Below are positions 1 through 10,349 of a stretch of 64,000 nt of DNA, in pieces; the first letter of the stretch is position 1; every line of letters starts with the position of its first letter. This DNA is from Cristatella mucedo (taxonomy: Eukaryota; Bryozoa; Phylactolaemata; Cristatellidae), in assembly GCA_009760855.2 (NCBI GenBank), contig WPIO01000016.1, positions 4,673,001-4,737,000 on the forward strand. Direction: 5' to 3'. The position numbers and the translations under genes were made by a program. Under the pieces are notes generated by a model. That model made no database searches. It was not told where the DNA came from and saw only the letters and a list, made by a program, of their open reading frames with translations.

Positions 1-337
1 GGCGGTGAGTCGCTCGCATTGTAAGTCGATTGTCGACAGAGATCTTAATTGGTTGACCTGCGCAGACGTGGAGTATGGTCTAGGCATGAACAATCTATCG
101 CCCCGAAACGCACTGAAAATGAAAGCAGCTCTAGGCCCGGTTGTATTCAATCTGCCGCACGGAGAGTGCAACGGCGTTTTCTTATGCGGGCGTTCCAATA
201 TTTAGTGAATTGATGGCGGCTCAATCTTCGCAGCCGGTGCTTTTAAGGAATTTAAGGAATGAACCCAGTGCCTGAATTCTCTCAGACCCCGGAAGCCACT
301 ATTCGTAAGTCCTTCTAGCATACTATATTGGCACATG
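1..337. other. No recognised feature
   Basis: An open frame of about 66 codons runs on the + strand (5-205), but it has no splice-site or family support that I can see. I make no gene call here. Confidence 0.4.
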
Positions 338-1082
338 TACGTACGCTCGCACACAAACACACACACACGCACACATACACATACAAACGCAAAGACGCAG
401 ACAAACACACACAAAGAAGTTTGGTCTAGCGGTTAAGGTGCTCGCCCCGACCAAGGTTTGACCGAGGTCGTAGGCTCGAGCCCCGAGCCATATGTAAAGC
501 GCCTGAATAGAGATTAAGTTCTCTTGGGGCGCTAAATAAATGAATTATATAGTTATATAAAATAACAGCCACACACGCAGACACTCACATATGCAAACTC
601 GCACACTTAGACAAACACATAAAAATAAACTCTCACACACACACGCAGACACGTACGCACAGGCACACGTATTCACACAAAGCCGCAAAAAGAAGCTCGC
701 GCACACAAACACATGCAAGCAAACACACACACGCAGACACACGCAGAGACAAATTCACACAGAGTCAATTACACACACACACACACGCACACGCACACGC
801 ACACGCACACGCACACGCACACGCACACGCACACGCACACGCACACGCACACGCACACGCACACGCACACACACACGCACACGCACACGCACACGCACAC
901 GCACACGCACACGCACACGCACACGCACACGCACACGCACACGCACACGCACACGCACACGCACACGCACACGCACACGCACACGCACACGCACACGCAC
1001 ACGCACACGCACACGCACACGCACGCACGCACGCACGCACGCACACGCACACGCACACGCACACACACACACACACACAGGC
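338..1082. repeat. CA-rich degenerate satellite with (ACACGC)n core
   Basis: The left part (338-417 and 548-770) is an imperfect mixture of ACAC, ACGC and AAAC steps. From about 771 to 1078 it becomes a nearly perfect ACACGC hexamer array, with short (ACGC)n and (AC)n stretches near 1020-1045 and 1062-1078. Long open frames in all six phases (Thr/His/Arg or Val/Cys repeats) are artefacts of this period. A SINE (418-547) interrupts the block, so the repeat is older than that insertion. Confidence 0.95.
418..547 (+). mobile_element. tRNA-derived SINE, family B, inserted in CA repeat
   Basis: The head has a Pol III A-box-like TGGTCTAGCGGTTAAGG and a B-box-like GGCTCGAGCCC about 40 bp downstream. 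The body ends in a tail containing TGTAAAGCGCCTGA and GGGGCGCTAAATAAAT. The tail resembles the 3' ends of the LINE copies at 15537-15608 and 17572-17645. A SINE that borrows the 3' end of its partner LINE is an established arrangement. A diverged copy lies in the opposite orientation at 5482-5613. Confidence 0.75.
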
Positions 1083-1268
1083 AGACGTGATGGCACACTA
1101 GGTAAGGCGGTTGCTTTCACGACCTCGGTCCCGAGGTCGTGGGTTCGATTCCAGCGATGGGCGATTCTTTATCGCCACTGCAAGCGGTGGTGATAGACGT
1201 AAAGGCTCTTGTGTCACTATACAAAAAGAGGCTGTTTAATCAGCTAGGATTTATTTATTTATTTTATT
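1083..1268 (+). mobile_element. tRNA-derived SINE, family A, full-length-like
   Basis: The head reads CGTGATGGCACACTAGG (A-box-like), then a 9-bp inverted repeat around CGACCTCGG/CCGAGGTCG, then a good B box GGTTCGATTCC. The body contains GCCACTGCAAGCGGTGG, a self-complementary hairpin, and the end is GTTTAATCAGCTAGGATTT followed by an ATTT-rich tail. This is the family found at 14321-14487 and at every junction of the 5.1-kb array. It abuts the right end of the CA repeat. Confidence 0.8.
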
Positions 1269-1904
1269 AATGCCGGTTTAAAAACTTGGTTTGCATATGA
1301 AGCCGGATTCGTAAAAAGTTAATGCTGATGCGATCACAGACAAGCTTGAGATTTCCCACTGAATAAATCAGAATAGCACTTTAAAATTGCATTTTCAATT
1401 TAAGCATGTATACCAGTAGATTGGTCTGAAATAGAACTAATACAGTTTACGTGATAAATAAAGGTAAGTAAGTGTATATGCGGTCAGATCTTCCGAAAGA
1501 GAACAAAGTTAAGGCGAACTAAACAACAGAAACTAAAAAGCAAGGTCTCCAAATCATTGGATATCAGTTCAAGGAACAGCTAAGCAACGTGAGTCAGAAG
1601 CTTGGCTTGGCAATGAATGTCAAGGTGCACGCCTTGGCCAGCGGCATAATTGAAGCGCCTGTATAGTGATACTGTTCTCTTTGGGCGCGACAGAAACGCA
1701 TTACATTTTTATAATTATTGTTTAAAAGGGTGGGTAGCAATATCCATTGCCCGAATGATGAGAAGTTAGTCAACAGTTAGGTCTTATAAACAGAATGAAG
1801 GGACTAAAAGCGAGTGAAAAAACCTTAAAGTTAGCGCACCGCTTAATTGGGCGATCCATGCTCGCCATTGAGAAGTTGGGTAACGTAGCAAATGCGACGT
1901 CGAT
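1269..1904. other. AT-rich spacer with one SINE/LINE tail fragment
   Basis: Mostly featureless AT-rich DNA. Near 1650-1700 there is a partial match to the SINE-B/LINE tail (GAAGCGCCTGTATAGTGA followed by TCTCTTTGGGCGC), probably the 3' stub of a truncated insertion on the + strand. I see no gene. Confidence 0.5.
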
Positions 1905-2050
1905 GACAGGAATTCAGACATTTCCCGCCCGGGACTTCCCCCGGACATTTCCCTTCGGATATTTCCGCCGGAAATTTCCTCATGTGGTAAGACATTCCCC
2001 CTGGGGTAATGTAATGTTGTGTATCTCCGTCTGTACCCGGTAGGAAATGC
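1905..2050. repeat. GGACATTTCC-motif repeat cluster, copy 1
   Basis: Several degenerate copies of a 13-16 bp motif follow each other: CAGACATTTCCCGCC, CCGGACATTTCCCTTCGG, ATTTCCGCCGGAAATTTCC and AAGACATTCCCCCTGGGG. The same motif cluster occurs at 6378-6428 in the same orientation and at 7168-7285 in inverted orientation. It is likely the internal part of a dispersed, probably non-autonomous element, which I cannot name. Confidence 0.6.
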
Positions 2051-2159
2051 CCCGCTGTTGTGCGACCATCAATACGTGCTCGAAATTTATGAGTCGTTTT
2101 CGACAGCTGCCTGAATTTTAAAAGCTTCATTCAGGAGACTGCTTCTACAGCTAGCCATC

Positions 2160-2895
2160 AAGTCCGATCCCTATCAAAGATTAGGAGCTGTCTTCTATAG
2201 TGGCTTGTAAAACATTTAAGTAGCTCCTTAGTTCTGTCTCGGCTTGATTACTGTCATTCCCTTTTGGCTGGGCTACGACAGAAAGCTATTAGGCCACTGC
2301 AGCTGACTACGGATATGGCGGCAAGGCTAGTCTTCAAGTCCCAGAGGTTTGAGCAGTGTCTCCTTTGCTAAAAGAGCTACGATGGATGCCGGTTGAGCAA
2401 CGGATACAGAGAAAAGTTCGTACGCTGACCCACAAGATCCGCTACGGCTTGGCTCTTTCGTACCTAGATGAACTGCTGCATCAGTTTCAGCCTCTTCGCG
2501 CCCTCAGGTCCTGTGTGGACAATAAATTAGCTGTCCCATTCCTCCGCTTAAAGACAGTTGGCGACAGAAGCTTTAGCTCTGCAGGTCCTAGACTGTGGAG
2601 CTTGCTTCCACAATTCTTACGCAACGACAACTACTCTCCTGCTGCCGACTATGGCTCATCCTTTTCAGCGGCCGTGGCTGCTACTTCCATGCTACTCACT
2701 ACCTCAACGGCTCTCCTGACTCTGCTATGCTTCCCATTTTCTCTTTGTTGCGTGAGACGAAGTCTGTTGGCTACCGAATGCTTGAACCGAAAGCCGCTTA
2801 GGCTGTGAGTGCGCTTTAGTAAACTCTCCCGTGTAACACCCACGTGGACTTTATGACTTTGTGGAATTAAAGACGGAGATACATTACATTACAAT
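2160..2895 (+). pseudogene. CR1/L2-like LINE remnant, reverse transcriptase C-terminus
   Basis: Translation across several frames reads as the C-terminal part of a non-LTR retrotransposon ORF2. The SRLDYCNS-like part at 2240-2270 is disrupted. It is followed by PLLKELRWMPVEQRIQRKV (from 2359), a YLDELL stretch, then LKTVGDRSFSSAGPRLW (from about 2551), all typical of the CR1/L2/Rex group. The first half is broken by stops and the second half stays open to a stop near 2806. The 3' end near 2880 carries a short ATTAC repeat tail. It belongs to a different subfamily from the LHWLPVKQRIDF copies. It is 5'-truncated and dead. Confidence 0.75.
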
Positions 2896-3689
2896 ACTTT
2901 TTTGTAGCCGTTACCGACAGACAATTGCATGTTTTCAGGCTCTTCCGCCAAGCTTTCAAACGCATTAATTAGTTTTCCATATAAAATTGCTTTTTTAATA
3001 ATCGAAACTGTCGAGTAAAAGTAACACTAAGAAAAAATAACATGCGTTCGGTCACCCCTTGGATCGGCGGTGCAACGTGAACATTTCTAAGTCAACAGGC
3101 GAGGACGAATCACGAAACTTGTAATAATACATTTGTATAGAGCATATCTAGGCACTTCAAGGATGCTGTACATAAGGCATTGCCGCACGATTGATGGTAA
3201 CGTCCACAAGCAGCAGGCAAGTAGTGAAAGGAGGTACATGCACACAAAGAATGGGTCACAAAGACCCGCCAAATTGCACACTACTTCAGCTTTCTCTGAA
3301 GCCGGGTCGTTATATACAATATTTCGTGAGCTCTAGGAAGTCGTGACGCCTGCAGAATCACGTCTACTACTCTAAGCAGTGGCAGTCTCATCCTGGTCGC
3401 TCGAGGCTATTTGGCTGGAAGTTCGTAAATCAATTCTACTACAAGTCTTTGGCTAACCTAGTGCGACTCAGAATGGGTCTGAATGCTCTAATTGCTGCTG
3501 CCGCTACGTCCCGTAGCGTCTGCACAAAATCTGGGTGACTCGTTCCAATGCGAACCTTCAATAGATGACGACGCCAGCTTCGCAGTCAAGTCTGACTACT
3601 TTAAGCTACGTAAAACTGCACAGCTGTAGTCCTGCTTAGAAGAGGATACCACACAATCCAAGCTGGCATATGCGTTTGCGACATCCCGA
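2896..3689. other. Intergenic, no recognised feature
   Basis: No coding signature, tRNA-like head or tandem repeat is apparent. Short open frames on both strands lack any family resemblance. Confidence 0.4.
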
Positions 3690-4260
3690 CTCTGTTTCTG
3701 TAGCTCACGGCTCACGTAGGTCAGCAGGCTAAAGCCGTCACGTGAGTACAGTTGGTACGCAACTCGGCACCCAAGCTTGTCTGTTGTGAGCGTCGTCGCA
3801 GTTGCCTCATTAAACTACCTCTCATAGACCTGGACTGGCTCGCAAATCAAGCAGCCAGTCGACTAAACAGTTTGTCACTTACATTTAGGTCCCTTTGTCC
3901 TCTGACTGCAGCCTACCTAGCCAGACTACCCCGAACCAATCGGCCAATCAGCCTAAAGTCCTTTGGAGACCGTACATTTAGTTTGTACGTAGCTCGTACA
4001 GAGCTGGAGCTCAATTCCGACTGACCTCGCGGCCTGACCCCTGATTCCGCGCTACGAAAAAGGAAGCCAAATCGCACCCGTTACTTTCAGCATTTGAGGT
4101 CGTGTTCATTTGTCCTTGGTGCAGTTGCGATTGATGACACGATGAGTGCTCGTCACCGCCACCTGGGCTATGCATAGCGCCGCTCTCCTTTTGTGCGCTA
4201 ATGCGTAGCGGCACTGTGCACATTGCTGCTGGCCACACCGTGCTATGCTGTACTGTGCGC
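3690..4260 (+). pseudogene. Degenerate CR1/L2-like LINE remnant
   Basis: Contains LVCCERRRSCLIKLPL, SLTFRSLCPLTAAYLARL and ISLKSFGDRTFS. These align with the better copy at 16955-17645 (LVCRERRSCHITPLF, SLTFRSLHSMAPAYVSDIL). The 3' untranslated part is still traceable to about 4260 through GCGTAGCGGCACTGTGCACA. Heavily mutated, with stops and frameshifts. Confidence 0.65.
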
Positions 4261-4937
4261 GATGGTGCGCGAGGAGTAAGTGCATCTTATCAGGAACCAC
4301 GCCATGCTTGTTGCCAGTGTATTTCGTATGCTTCCGCATAAAGGAAAACCACGCCTGTTACGCCAATTCGTATTGCAAACGATTACACTGCAGATTTTAC
4401 AGCCAACTATTACAGCCCACGCTTCCGCTGACAGCTTAGGTATACTGCCCGGGCGGAGGTTCAAATATCAGTGAGTGTAGACACGTACCGCTGCGATGAT
4501 TAGCATTATTATGTGCCCGAGAGTTTTGAGCTATGACCCAGTGCCCGAGACTACTAGAGGGCGTCGCCTCTCCTCTCCGGGTAACTTCCGCTCTCTTACC
4601 TTCCCATCTTGGAATCGCCGTTCGCGCCCCACCATAATGGATATCGCGTTCACTGTAAAGTAGGGGGTGCGGAAACAGTGACCGACGCGCCGGACGGCCA
4701 GCTAGTCTCGCCAAGATAGAAGGGATCTGAAAGAGTGCTTTTTTGGCATAGTAGCGAGCGCCAGTCAAGCAAATTTGTTTTGCCTGTTGATTATGCCGTG
4801 CGCTTTTTTCGGATTTTGCGTGTACAGGCCGCGTGTTGCTGAAACTAAGCTCTAGCGCACGCCGAAGCCAAAGGTTTCCGCGAGAGCACGCTAATTTTTT
4901 CACTCAACGAAGCTGATGTGAGAGCGGCGGCTAGCGT
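4261..4937. other. Intergenic, no recognised feature
   Basis: Mixed composition. A minus-strand open frame of 155 codons (4436-4903) is the longest here but shows no recognisable domain and no splice or promoter support. I do not call a gene. Confidence 0.35.
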
Positions 4938-5002
<65 letters not shown>

Positions 5003-5022
5003 GAGACAGACAGACAGACAGA
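4938..5022. repeat. (GACA)n microsatellite
   Basis: About 20 tandem GACA tetramers with one interruption (GAGAGACA near 5000). Confidence 0.97.
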
Positions 5023-5320
5023 CGCAGCAGCCGTGGCCCTGGGCCCCGATGAAAAGCCGCGACTTTGGCGTTTCTCCGGTGAAGCGCGCGCCCAAGCTCG
5101 CGCATACGACGCCGCCGTCGCAGTAGCAGCCGCCTGCGGCGGCGCATTGCTTGGCGATGCCGCCGCGGTGGCTAGGCGCGCTGATGCAGCTGCCGATGTG
5201 ACGTGTTCGCGCGCCAGTATTGGTCAGATTGGTGTTCCAGAGTGGCGTTCTTTGTTGGGCTGCGACCTGACGTCGCCTCTGGGTCTTAGCATAGGAATAC
5301 GCCTGTAGTAAAATTAACGA
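5023..5320. other. GC-rich stretch next to GACA repeat
   Basis: CpG-rich sequence with GCC/GCG triplet runs. The open frames are Ala/Arg-rich and look like composition artefacts. A CpG-rich promoter or exon is possible but unsupported. Confidence 0.35.
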
Positions 5321-5481
5321 TAATCAAAAAATATTAGCACTTCACCCTCAAAGAATAGAATATCTTTCTCGACCTTGGACAAGGGCTGTAACGGATAGCA
5401 TCTAGATCTGGTCACTGATACAGCGAGTGCTGTGCAACGAGTGAGCCCACTTAAGCACGCGTAAAAAATAAACATATAGTT

Positions 5482-5613
5482 CATTTGTAAAGCGCTCTAA
5501 GAGAACTTAATACATTCAGGCGTTTCACATTTGCCACAGGGCTCAAACTTAAGACCCAGGTTAGACCTTGGGGGCGAGTTCCTTAACCACTTGGCTAAAC
5601 CAGCTCGGGCCAA
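5482..5613 (-). mobile_element. tRNA-derived SINE, family B, diverged copy
   Basis: On the minus strand the head reads TTTAGCCAAGTGGTTAAGG (A box) and TTTGAGCCCTG (decayed B box). The body has AACGCCTGAA, then TTAAGTTCTCTTAGAGCGC and an AT-rich tail. Its order and spacing match the 418-547 copy. Confidence 0.7.
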
Positions 5614-5689
5614 TTAGCAGGGACCCAGCAAATGCTGTGAGAGCCGGTATCTTCCAAGCTTTCTTTCAAAAGTCATCAAGTTTGTGGAT

Positions 5690-5905
5690 ATCGTGACATC
5701 AATTGCTAGTTAGTACTCTCGCCTACGGAAGATGAAAAAAATGTGAATGCATGGTCTCCAAAGGATTTAAGACGGATTTGAGGCGCAGCTAAATGGTTAG
5801 AGTCAGAAGACAAAGTGGTCCAATATATGGCACGATGGGAAGCATTTTGCTGGCTTGAGGAACGAAGGAGCCTAAAGTAGCTCCCAAAAGTGCTCCCAAA
5901 GGTCG
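5690..5905 (-). pseudogene. LINE 3' coding fragment
   Basis: The minus-strand frame ends with IRLKSFGDHAFTFFSSSVGE. This is the motif at the C-terminus of CR1/L2-type ORF2 (compare LKSFGDRTFS at 3950 and FKSFGDSAFS at 15220). Only about 70 codons remain and both ends are truncated. Confidence 0.55.
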
Positions 5906-6377
5906 TGGATTGGAGCCTTGCGCTGATCATTGATTAACCTACCGCTGCTACAGGCTCGAGCTAAATTGCCTGCCACAACGGCGTGTTTAGCTGGTCCAAA
6001 AATAAGGTCATTAAATCATTGAATCAACTAATCCTAATTTTATTGCCAGAGAACTTGACTGGAGTGCTACGAGTTTTAACCGGTAGTGCAATTACACAGT
6101 ATACACTAAGAGACCCGAATAGCTAGATCAGACTATTCTATAACCGGCTAGATGAGTAGCTTCCAGGACGCGGTCATTAAAAAGTGAGCACGTACTTGTT
6201 CTGACAATCTATAGCGCTGTGTAAATAATTTGCCGATCGAAGTTAGGCATTAAGAACATGGACGCATTGGAAATATGCCAGCATATAATTATGGTAGAAA
6301 TGAAGGGTGCTCGGAGCCAGAAATGTGGCAAGCTTTGCTATACTTTTAATACACACTAAAAGCGGGGTACGAACATT
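5906..6377. other. Intergenic, no recognised feature
   Basis: AT-rich unique-looking sequence. I see no gene or repeat. Confidence 0.4.
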
Positions 6378-6428
6378 ACACCCTGGACACTTCCCTTCGG
6401 ACATTTCCCGCCGGACATTTCCCCCTGG
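6378..6428. repeat. GGACATTTCC-motif repeat cluster, copy 2
   Basis: Three motif copies in a row: CTGGACACTTCCCTTCGG, then GGACATTTCCCGCC, then GGACATTTCCCCCTGGG. It has the same orientation as the 1905-2050 cluster. Confidence 0.6.
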
Positions 6429-6866
6429 GTTTTAGGATTTTATGGTTTAGGGTTTAGAATTTAAGGCTTGGGGCGGGCTGCGCCTCCGCTGCCTAAATCC
6501 ACCCTTGTTCGTATTCCGCGCTTTAATTGGCGCATATTAAGCCGTAATGAGATCTCTTGAGATGGAGACTCAGTAGACCTCTTAGGCTTCGCGCTCATTT
6601 GAAGGAACGCGCGGCACGCCGTAGCTCGCGCCCGCTTTGAAACACAAACACGTGCCTGGCGGCGTCTAAAAAAACGAGCGGGACCAAACCCCCGCAGGAC
6701 CGACCTGTATGGCCCACCGCCGCCCCTGCAATCGCCGCCGCCGCCGCAGTCGCAGCTGCAGCCGCTCGCTCTATTAGAGACCATCCATCCAATCCATTCA
6801 ATCCATTCATCATTCTAATTATACTGAGTTGATACTATTTCAATAGAGCGTGAACTTCATTTTATC
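6429..6866. other. GC-rich stretch with short simple repeats
   Basis: Starts with a short TTTAGGGTTTAGAATTTA stretch, which is not a telomere array. A (CCG)n/(GCAGCT)-like segment follows near 6718-6768, then a CCATT-type pentamer run near 6782-6812. Two overlapping minus-strand frames (Ala/Gly/Arg-rich) are composition artefacts. Confidence 0.45.
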
Positions 6867-6867
6867 A

Positions 6868-7049
6868 AGTAACGTATTTTCCCGCATATAAAACGTACCT
6901 CATTATAATATGCAGTGTATAAGACGCAGGCTTTGACGATTTGTGTAAACAATATTTTACATAAGACGCACCCATATAAAAGACGCACCCTGGGTGCGGG
7001 GTACTTAAAAATTTGTATATGACGCGTCTTAAATATAGTGAAAATACAG

Positions 7050-7052
<3 letters not shown>
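6868..7052. mobile_element. MITE-like element
   Basis: The left end reads ACGTATTTTCCCGCATATAA. The right end, reverse-complemented, reads ACTGTATTTTCACTATATTT, giving imperfect terminal inverted repeats of about 20 bp. The interior has repeated ATAAGACGCACC-type motifs in direct orientation (near 6920, 6963 and 6981). At about 185 bp it has no room for a transposase. Superfamily and target-site duplication are not resolved, because the right end runs straight into an AT/GT microsatellite. Confidence 0.6.

Positions 7053-7142
<90 letters not shown>
7047..7142. repeat. (TA)n(GT)n microsatellite
   Basis: About 8 TA steps followed by about 39 uninterrupted GT steps. Confidence 0.97.
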
Positions 7143-7144
<2 letters not shown>

Positions 7145-7167
7145 CTGCATTCTTAGTTATACATTCA

Positions 7168-7285
7168 TCTACACAGGGGAAATGTCCTACCCTGGGTTCG
7201 AAATGTCTGGGGGGGGGAAATTTCTTAGGGTTCACCAGGGGGGAAATATCCGGGGGCAAACGTCCAGGCGGAAATGTCCTACAAC
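7168..7285. repeat. GGACATTTCC-motif repeat cluster, copy 3, inverted
   Basis: Motif copies read in the opposite sense: GGGGAAATGTCC, TTCGAAATGTCTGGGG, GGGGGAAATATCCGGGGG and GGCGGAAATGTCC. Homologous to the two clusters at 1905 and 6378. Confidence 0.6.
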
Positions 7286-7782
7286 CGCCAAGCATCAAAG
7301 AATAATATACGTAATCTGTTGGCGTATACCACACTGCCATTATTTAAGCTAAAAGGGTTACAATTTGCCACTCCGCCTTCGTGAGTTGAGATTTGAAAGG
7401 AGTTAAATGGCTCAAGATTTTTATGAGAAGACTGCTTTGAAAAGTTTTCAGACTGAGAGATGGCTATGGGCGCTCAGTCATAGGCAGCAGCCTGCCAGCT
7501 TCTGATAGGACAGAAGTATGATTCAATATCTACAGCTGCAAGTGACTGGCTCGTAGTAACTGCCGCAAGGATGCCAATTCACGGTAGTACAGGGTCCATT
7601 TGGTTTTGCTTCTTCAGCCAATTAGTAGTGGTGTTTAAAGGGCCAGCAGTGCTAACCATCTCCAGGCGGTGACAGTCGGGTGCTTGGAGTCTGCGCGTAT
7701 CAGCAGCACGTCGCACGGGCATCTGCCTCAAGTCCCAGCATTTCTCATTGACTCGGGCGCCTTTGCGTAACGGCACAAGATC
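7286..7782. other. Intergenic, no recognised feature
   Basis: No repeat or coding signature that I can name. A minus-strand frame at 7579-7863 has no recognisable motif. Confidence 0.35.
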
Positions 7783-7829
7783 GTGCCCACTGTCCGGTCT
7801 TCGTCCGTAAATAAGGTATCCGTAGACCG

Positions 7830-8118
7830 TCGCTCTACGTGCAGGCTGCTCAAATATTCGCAAGCTGTCACTCAGAACGGGACCACTACACTCCTTAGTG
7901 GTGAGTCACAGGTAAGTCCTCCCAGAGTCACCATTTTCAAGGTCACATGGAGATCCAATGAGATTGCGAGAGCGGCCTTTTCGCGGGAGCTCGTCGACAG
8001 GACGGTCGTGCTGCGGGACCGGGAGCTGGCCTTTCCAGGAGCGAGAAACGTCGATCCAAATATGTGTCAAGACTTGAGCATCCCCGGAGCTGAGACAGGC
8101 GGTCATAAGATCTTGAAG
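7830..8118 (+). CDS. Candidate upstream exon(s), unresolved
   Basis: A + strand frame with balanced composition runs here (LLKYSQAVTQNGTTTLLSG, later FSRELVDRTVVLRDRELAFP and GGHKILK). It ends at a plausible donor AAG|GTAATT (8119) in phase 0. The next candidate exon, at 8459, also begins in phase 0, which is why I link them. A second good donor (GTGAGT) lies inside, near 7900, so this may be two exons or a chance frame. No domain is recognised. Low confidence. Confidence 0.25.
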
Positions 8119-8458
8119 GTAATTTATACTCCGATGCACGAGGTACTTGAATGGCTGCTAGGACGGCCGCGTTCGTACTGATGCCGACCATTTTTTTAAC
8201 CGCATCGGTTCTAAGTCCGAAGCGTTAGGCAATATTTGCGATCAAATAACTTCAATGTAGCGTCTCTACCATCCAATTAGCATATCCTCGCGATGTTAAA
8301 TCGGCGCTGTCCTTATAGACCGCTATCCTTTGAAGGCGAAGCCATTTTGTTTTTTCAAGGCTGTCATAGCATGTCGTGAATTGGGGCGCACGTAATCTTG
8401 ACCACATCGGTAAATATTCATTCTAACATCGCATCGCTCACTGCTTGTGCTGCTTTAG

Positions 8459-8528
8459 ATTTTGCAAGAATTGATAGTGGAGTACGAACGCAATCCTCAT
8501 CCGCCAGCAACTTTAGAAGAGGAGAAGT
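8459..8528 (+). CDS. Candidate small exon
   Basis: Acceptor TGCTGCTTTAG|ATTTTG, donor T|GTAAGC. The frame reads ILQELIVEYERNPHPPATLE then EEK, which looks like real protein. As drawn it ends in phase 1 while the next candidate exon (8573) begins in phase 0. Using the weaker donor GTGTAA at 8527 together with the internal acceptor TACTTAG|A (8587) would restore the frame. The true junction is unresolved from sequence alone. Confidence 0.3.
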
Positions 8529-8572
8529 GTAAGCCTTAATCGGCGTTCTGACCTCGCATTGTGATCTCGCAG

Positions 8573-8839
8573 CCTCATGTACTTAGATGTGAAGGGAACT
8601 TTGTGAAGACGCCGTGTTCTCACTTTGTAGACGACGGCATCAACCACCAGCTCGTGGCTTCGTATATGTTGGCCTTTGCTCATGGTCTGTATTCACGCAA
8701 ATATATTTTATTCATTCCCCAAAATCAGGTCCAAGTTGAACGCACCTGCATTGGCTTGAAGCTTGTGCTTAAGGCAAATGATGCTAGCTACACTCGGCCG
8801 AAATATGCTGCCCACTGTATTGGGGGTAGCTCCACGACT
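8573..8839 (+). CDS. Candidate internal exon of the unrecognised gene
   Basis: Flanked by GATCTCGCAG| and |GTAAGTTC, both strong splice sites, with an open frame of 89 codons between (phase 0 in, phase 0 out). The product contains VLRCEGNFVKTPCSHFVDD and KYILFIPQNQVQVERTCIG and has normal amino-acid balance. I recognise no family. The following candidate exon (10350) needs one extra nucleotide. Either an exon is missing between them or the internal donor at 8826 (GGGG|GTAGCT) is used, which does restore phase. Confidence 0.5.
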
Positions 8840-9359
8840 GTAAGTTCTTTCGAGTAATGAAAGAATCTCATATGATGATAAGCATTAGTATAGTTAGGCG
8901 CAGCATTTAAAAATATGCATTAATTCATTGAAAGCCACAAATCACCCAGGCTGTCGGTATGCTTGTGCATAGTGGGGCGGCGTCCCTCTGATTGTATACG
9001 GCCTCCATTATCTTGCAAAGTTTAGAGACCGCCAGCTTCACCAGTGCTTCTTCTACTAGAAAGATAAGGAAGAGCCTGAGTTGTAGTACAAATGTCAGTG
9101 TTTGAATGAGCCAAACACCGCGTCTCAGCCGCCTGTCGATGTAGCTCCCTTTTTCCTCTGTCCTGCTTCTATAATGCGTTGATCTGCTGCTGCCACGCAT
9201 GACTATTATCATTAACATGTCATGTAACGTAAAGTATATCCATTTGTAACTCCACAAATCGCTTAGACTCTGGCCTTGTCCTAGCATCTCTTAAAAAGGC
9301 TGCACTCATGCCACAAGAAAGCTACGCTATCAAAAGAACTTAAGAAACTGTCTCCCAGT
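8840..9359. other. Intronic spacer, possibly decayed LINE 5' sequence
   Basis: Lies between a candidate exon and a recognisable LINE. A 120-codon minus-strand frame (8925-9287) has no recognised motif. I see no splice-site-bounded coding frame. Confidence 0.35.
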
Positions 9360-10290
9360 TTCCCCGTCTACCATTCCTATAAAAGACACTAGAATGGGTC
9401 GTGGCAGACCAGCTGAACTCATATCTTGAAATTTTCCGCCTTGCCAGTAATTTCCAGTCTGCTTTTAGAGCCAATCACTCCACAGAGTCAGCATTGCTTC
9501 GTATGTACACTGCCTACTCAGGAATGCACTTGTGGGTAGAGTATCTCTGCTTGTTTGGCTCGATCTTTCGGCAAACTTTGATACTATCGATTACAATGTC
9601 ATTTTTGTTCGCCTCTCATCTCATCCGGGCATAACTGGCACTGTATTGCAACGGTTTAGGTTCTATATCAGTGGGAGACTCCAGAGTATTGCTGTGGATG
9701 GACAAAGATGATCTTTATATCCTCTGAAACATGGATCACCTCAACACTCCCTGTTTGGTTTGGTCCAGTTAATTTTACTGTTTATACTCTTCTTCTTGTC
9801 AATGTGACTACCACGTGCAATGCAGGCTTTTACTTCTATGCGGATAAGAATCAATTGTACCGTTTCCATGATCATTCCATCACTTCAAATTCTTCCAACT
9901 CTCGTGCTGCATGTATGGGTGGAAGCCGCACATGGATGGCAGCAGATTTTCATAAATTAAATGATGATACAACCAACTTGCTAGTTACTGGCAAGCTAAG
10001 TTACTTGACTTTGCTAAACATTTTTTTAGACAGGGATACCACATCTAAATTGATCCATGCATCTAAGATATATAGTCTTGACTTTTATTACTCACGGCTT
10101 GCTGGTCTACCGGCCTGTGCACTCAGGGGCTTACAGCTGGTGCAAAGCTGCAGCTAGGCTTGTCTGTCATGAGCGTCGCAGTTGCCACATCACACCACTT
10201 CTCGCCAACCTGCACTGGCTACCAGTCAAGCAACGGATCGACTTCAAGGTTTTGTCGTGCTTGTCAATGCTCCAACGTGTTGCCCAATAA
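9360..10290 (+). pseudogene. CR1/L2-like LINE remnant, reverse transcriptase region
   Basis: Several RT blocks appear in order but in shifting frames: WVVADQLNSYLEIFRLAS and FQSAFRANHSTESALLRMYT (9397-9506), a decayed YADKNQLYRF (catalytic YADD lost; near 9838), WMAADFHKLNDDTTNLLVTG (9934-9993), YYSRLAGLPA and LHWLPVKQRIDFKV (10210-10251). Stops and frameshifts break the reading and the 3' end is missing. It lies in an intron of the candidate gene, same strand. It cannot encode a working RT. Confidence 0.8.
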
Positions 10291-10349
10291 AATGTAAGGA
10301 GTAACATGTCTGCTCCATATTGATATCTGATAACAGTTTTTTCTTTCAG

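Noticed and set aside
591-1193. Long open frames of Thr/Arg/His or Val/Cys repeats
   Set aside because: They are produced by the ACACGC/AC microsatellite, which is open in all frames.
6429-6460. Telomere-like TTTAGGG sequence
   Set aside because: Only about two degenerate copies; not an array.
7579-7863. Minus-strand frame that could be a transposon fragment
   Set aside because: No recognisable motif. It overlaps the equally uncertain + strand candidate exon, so no call is made.
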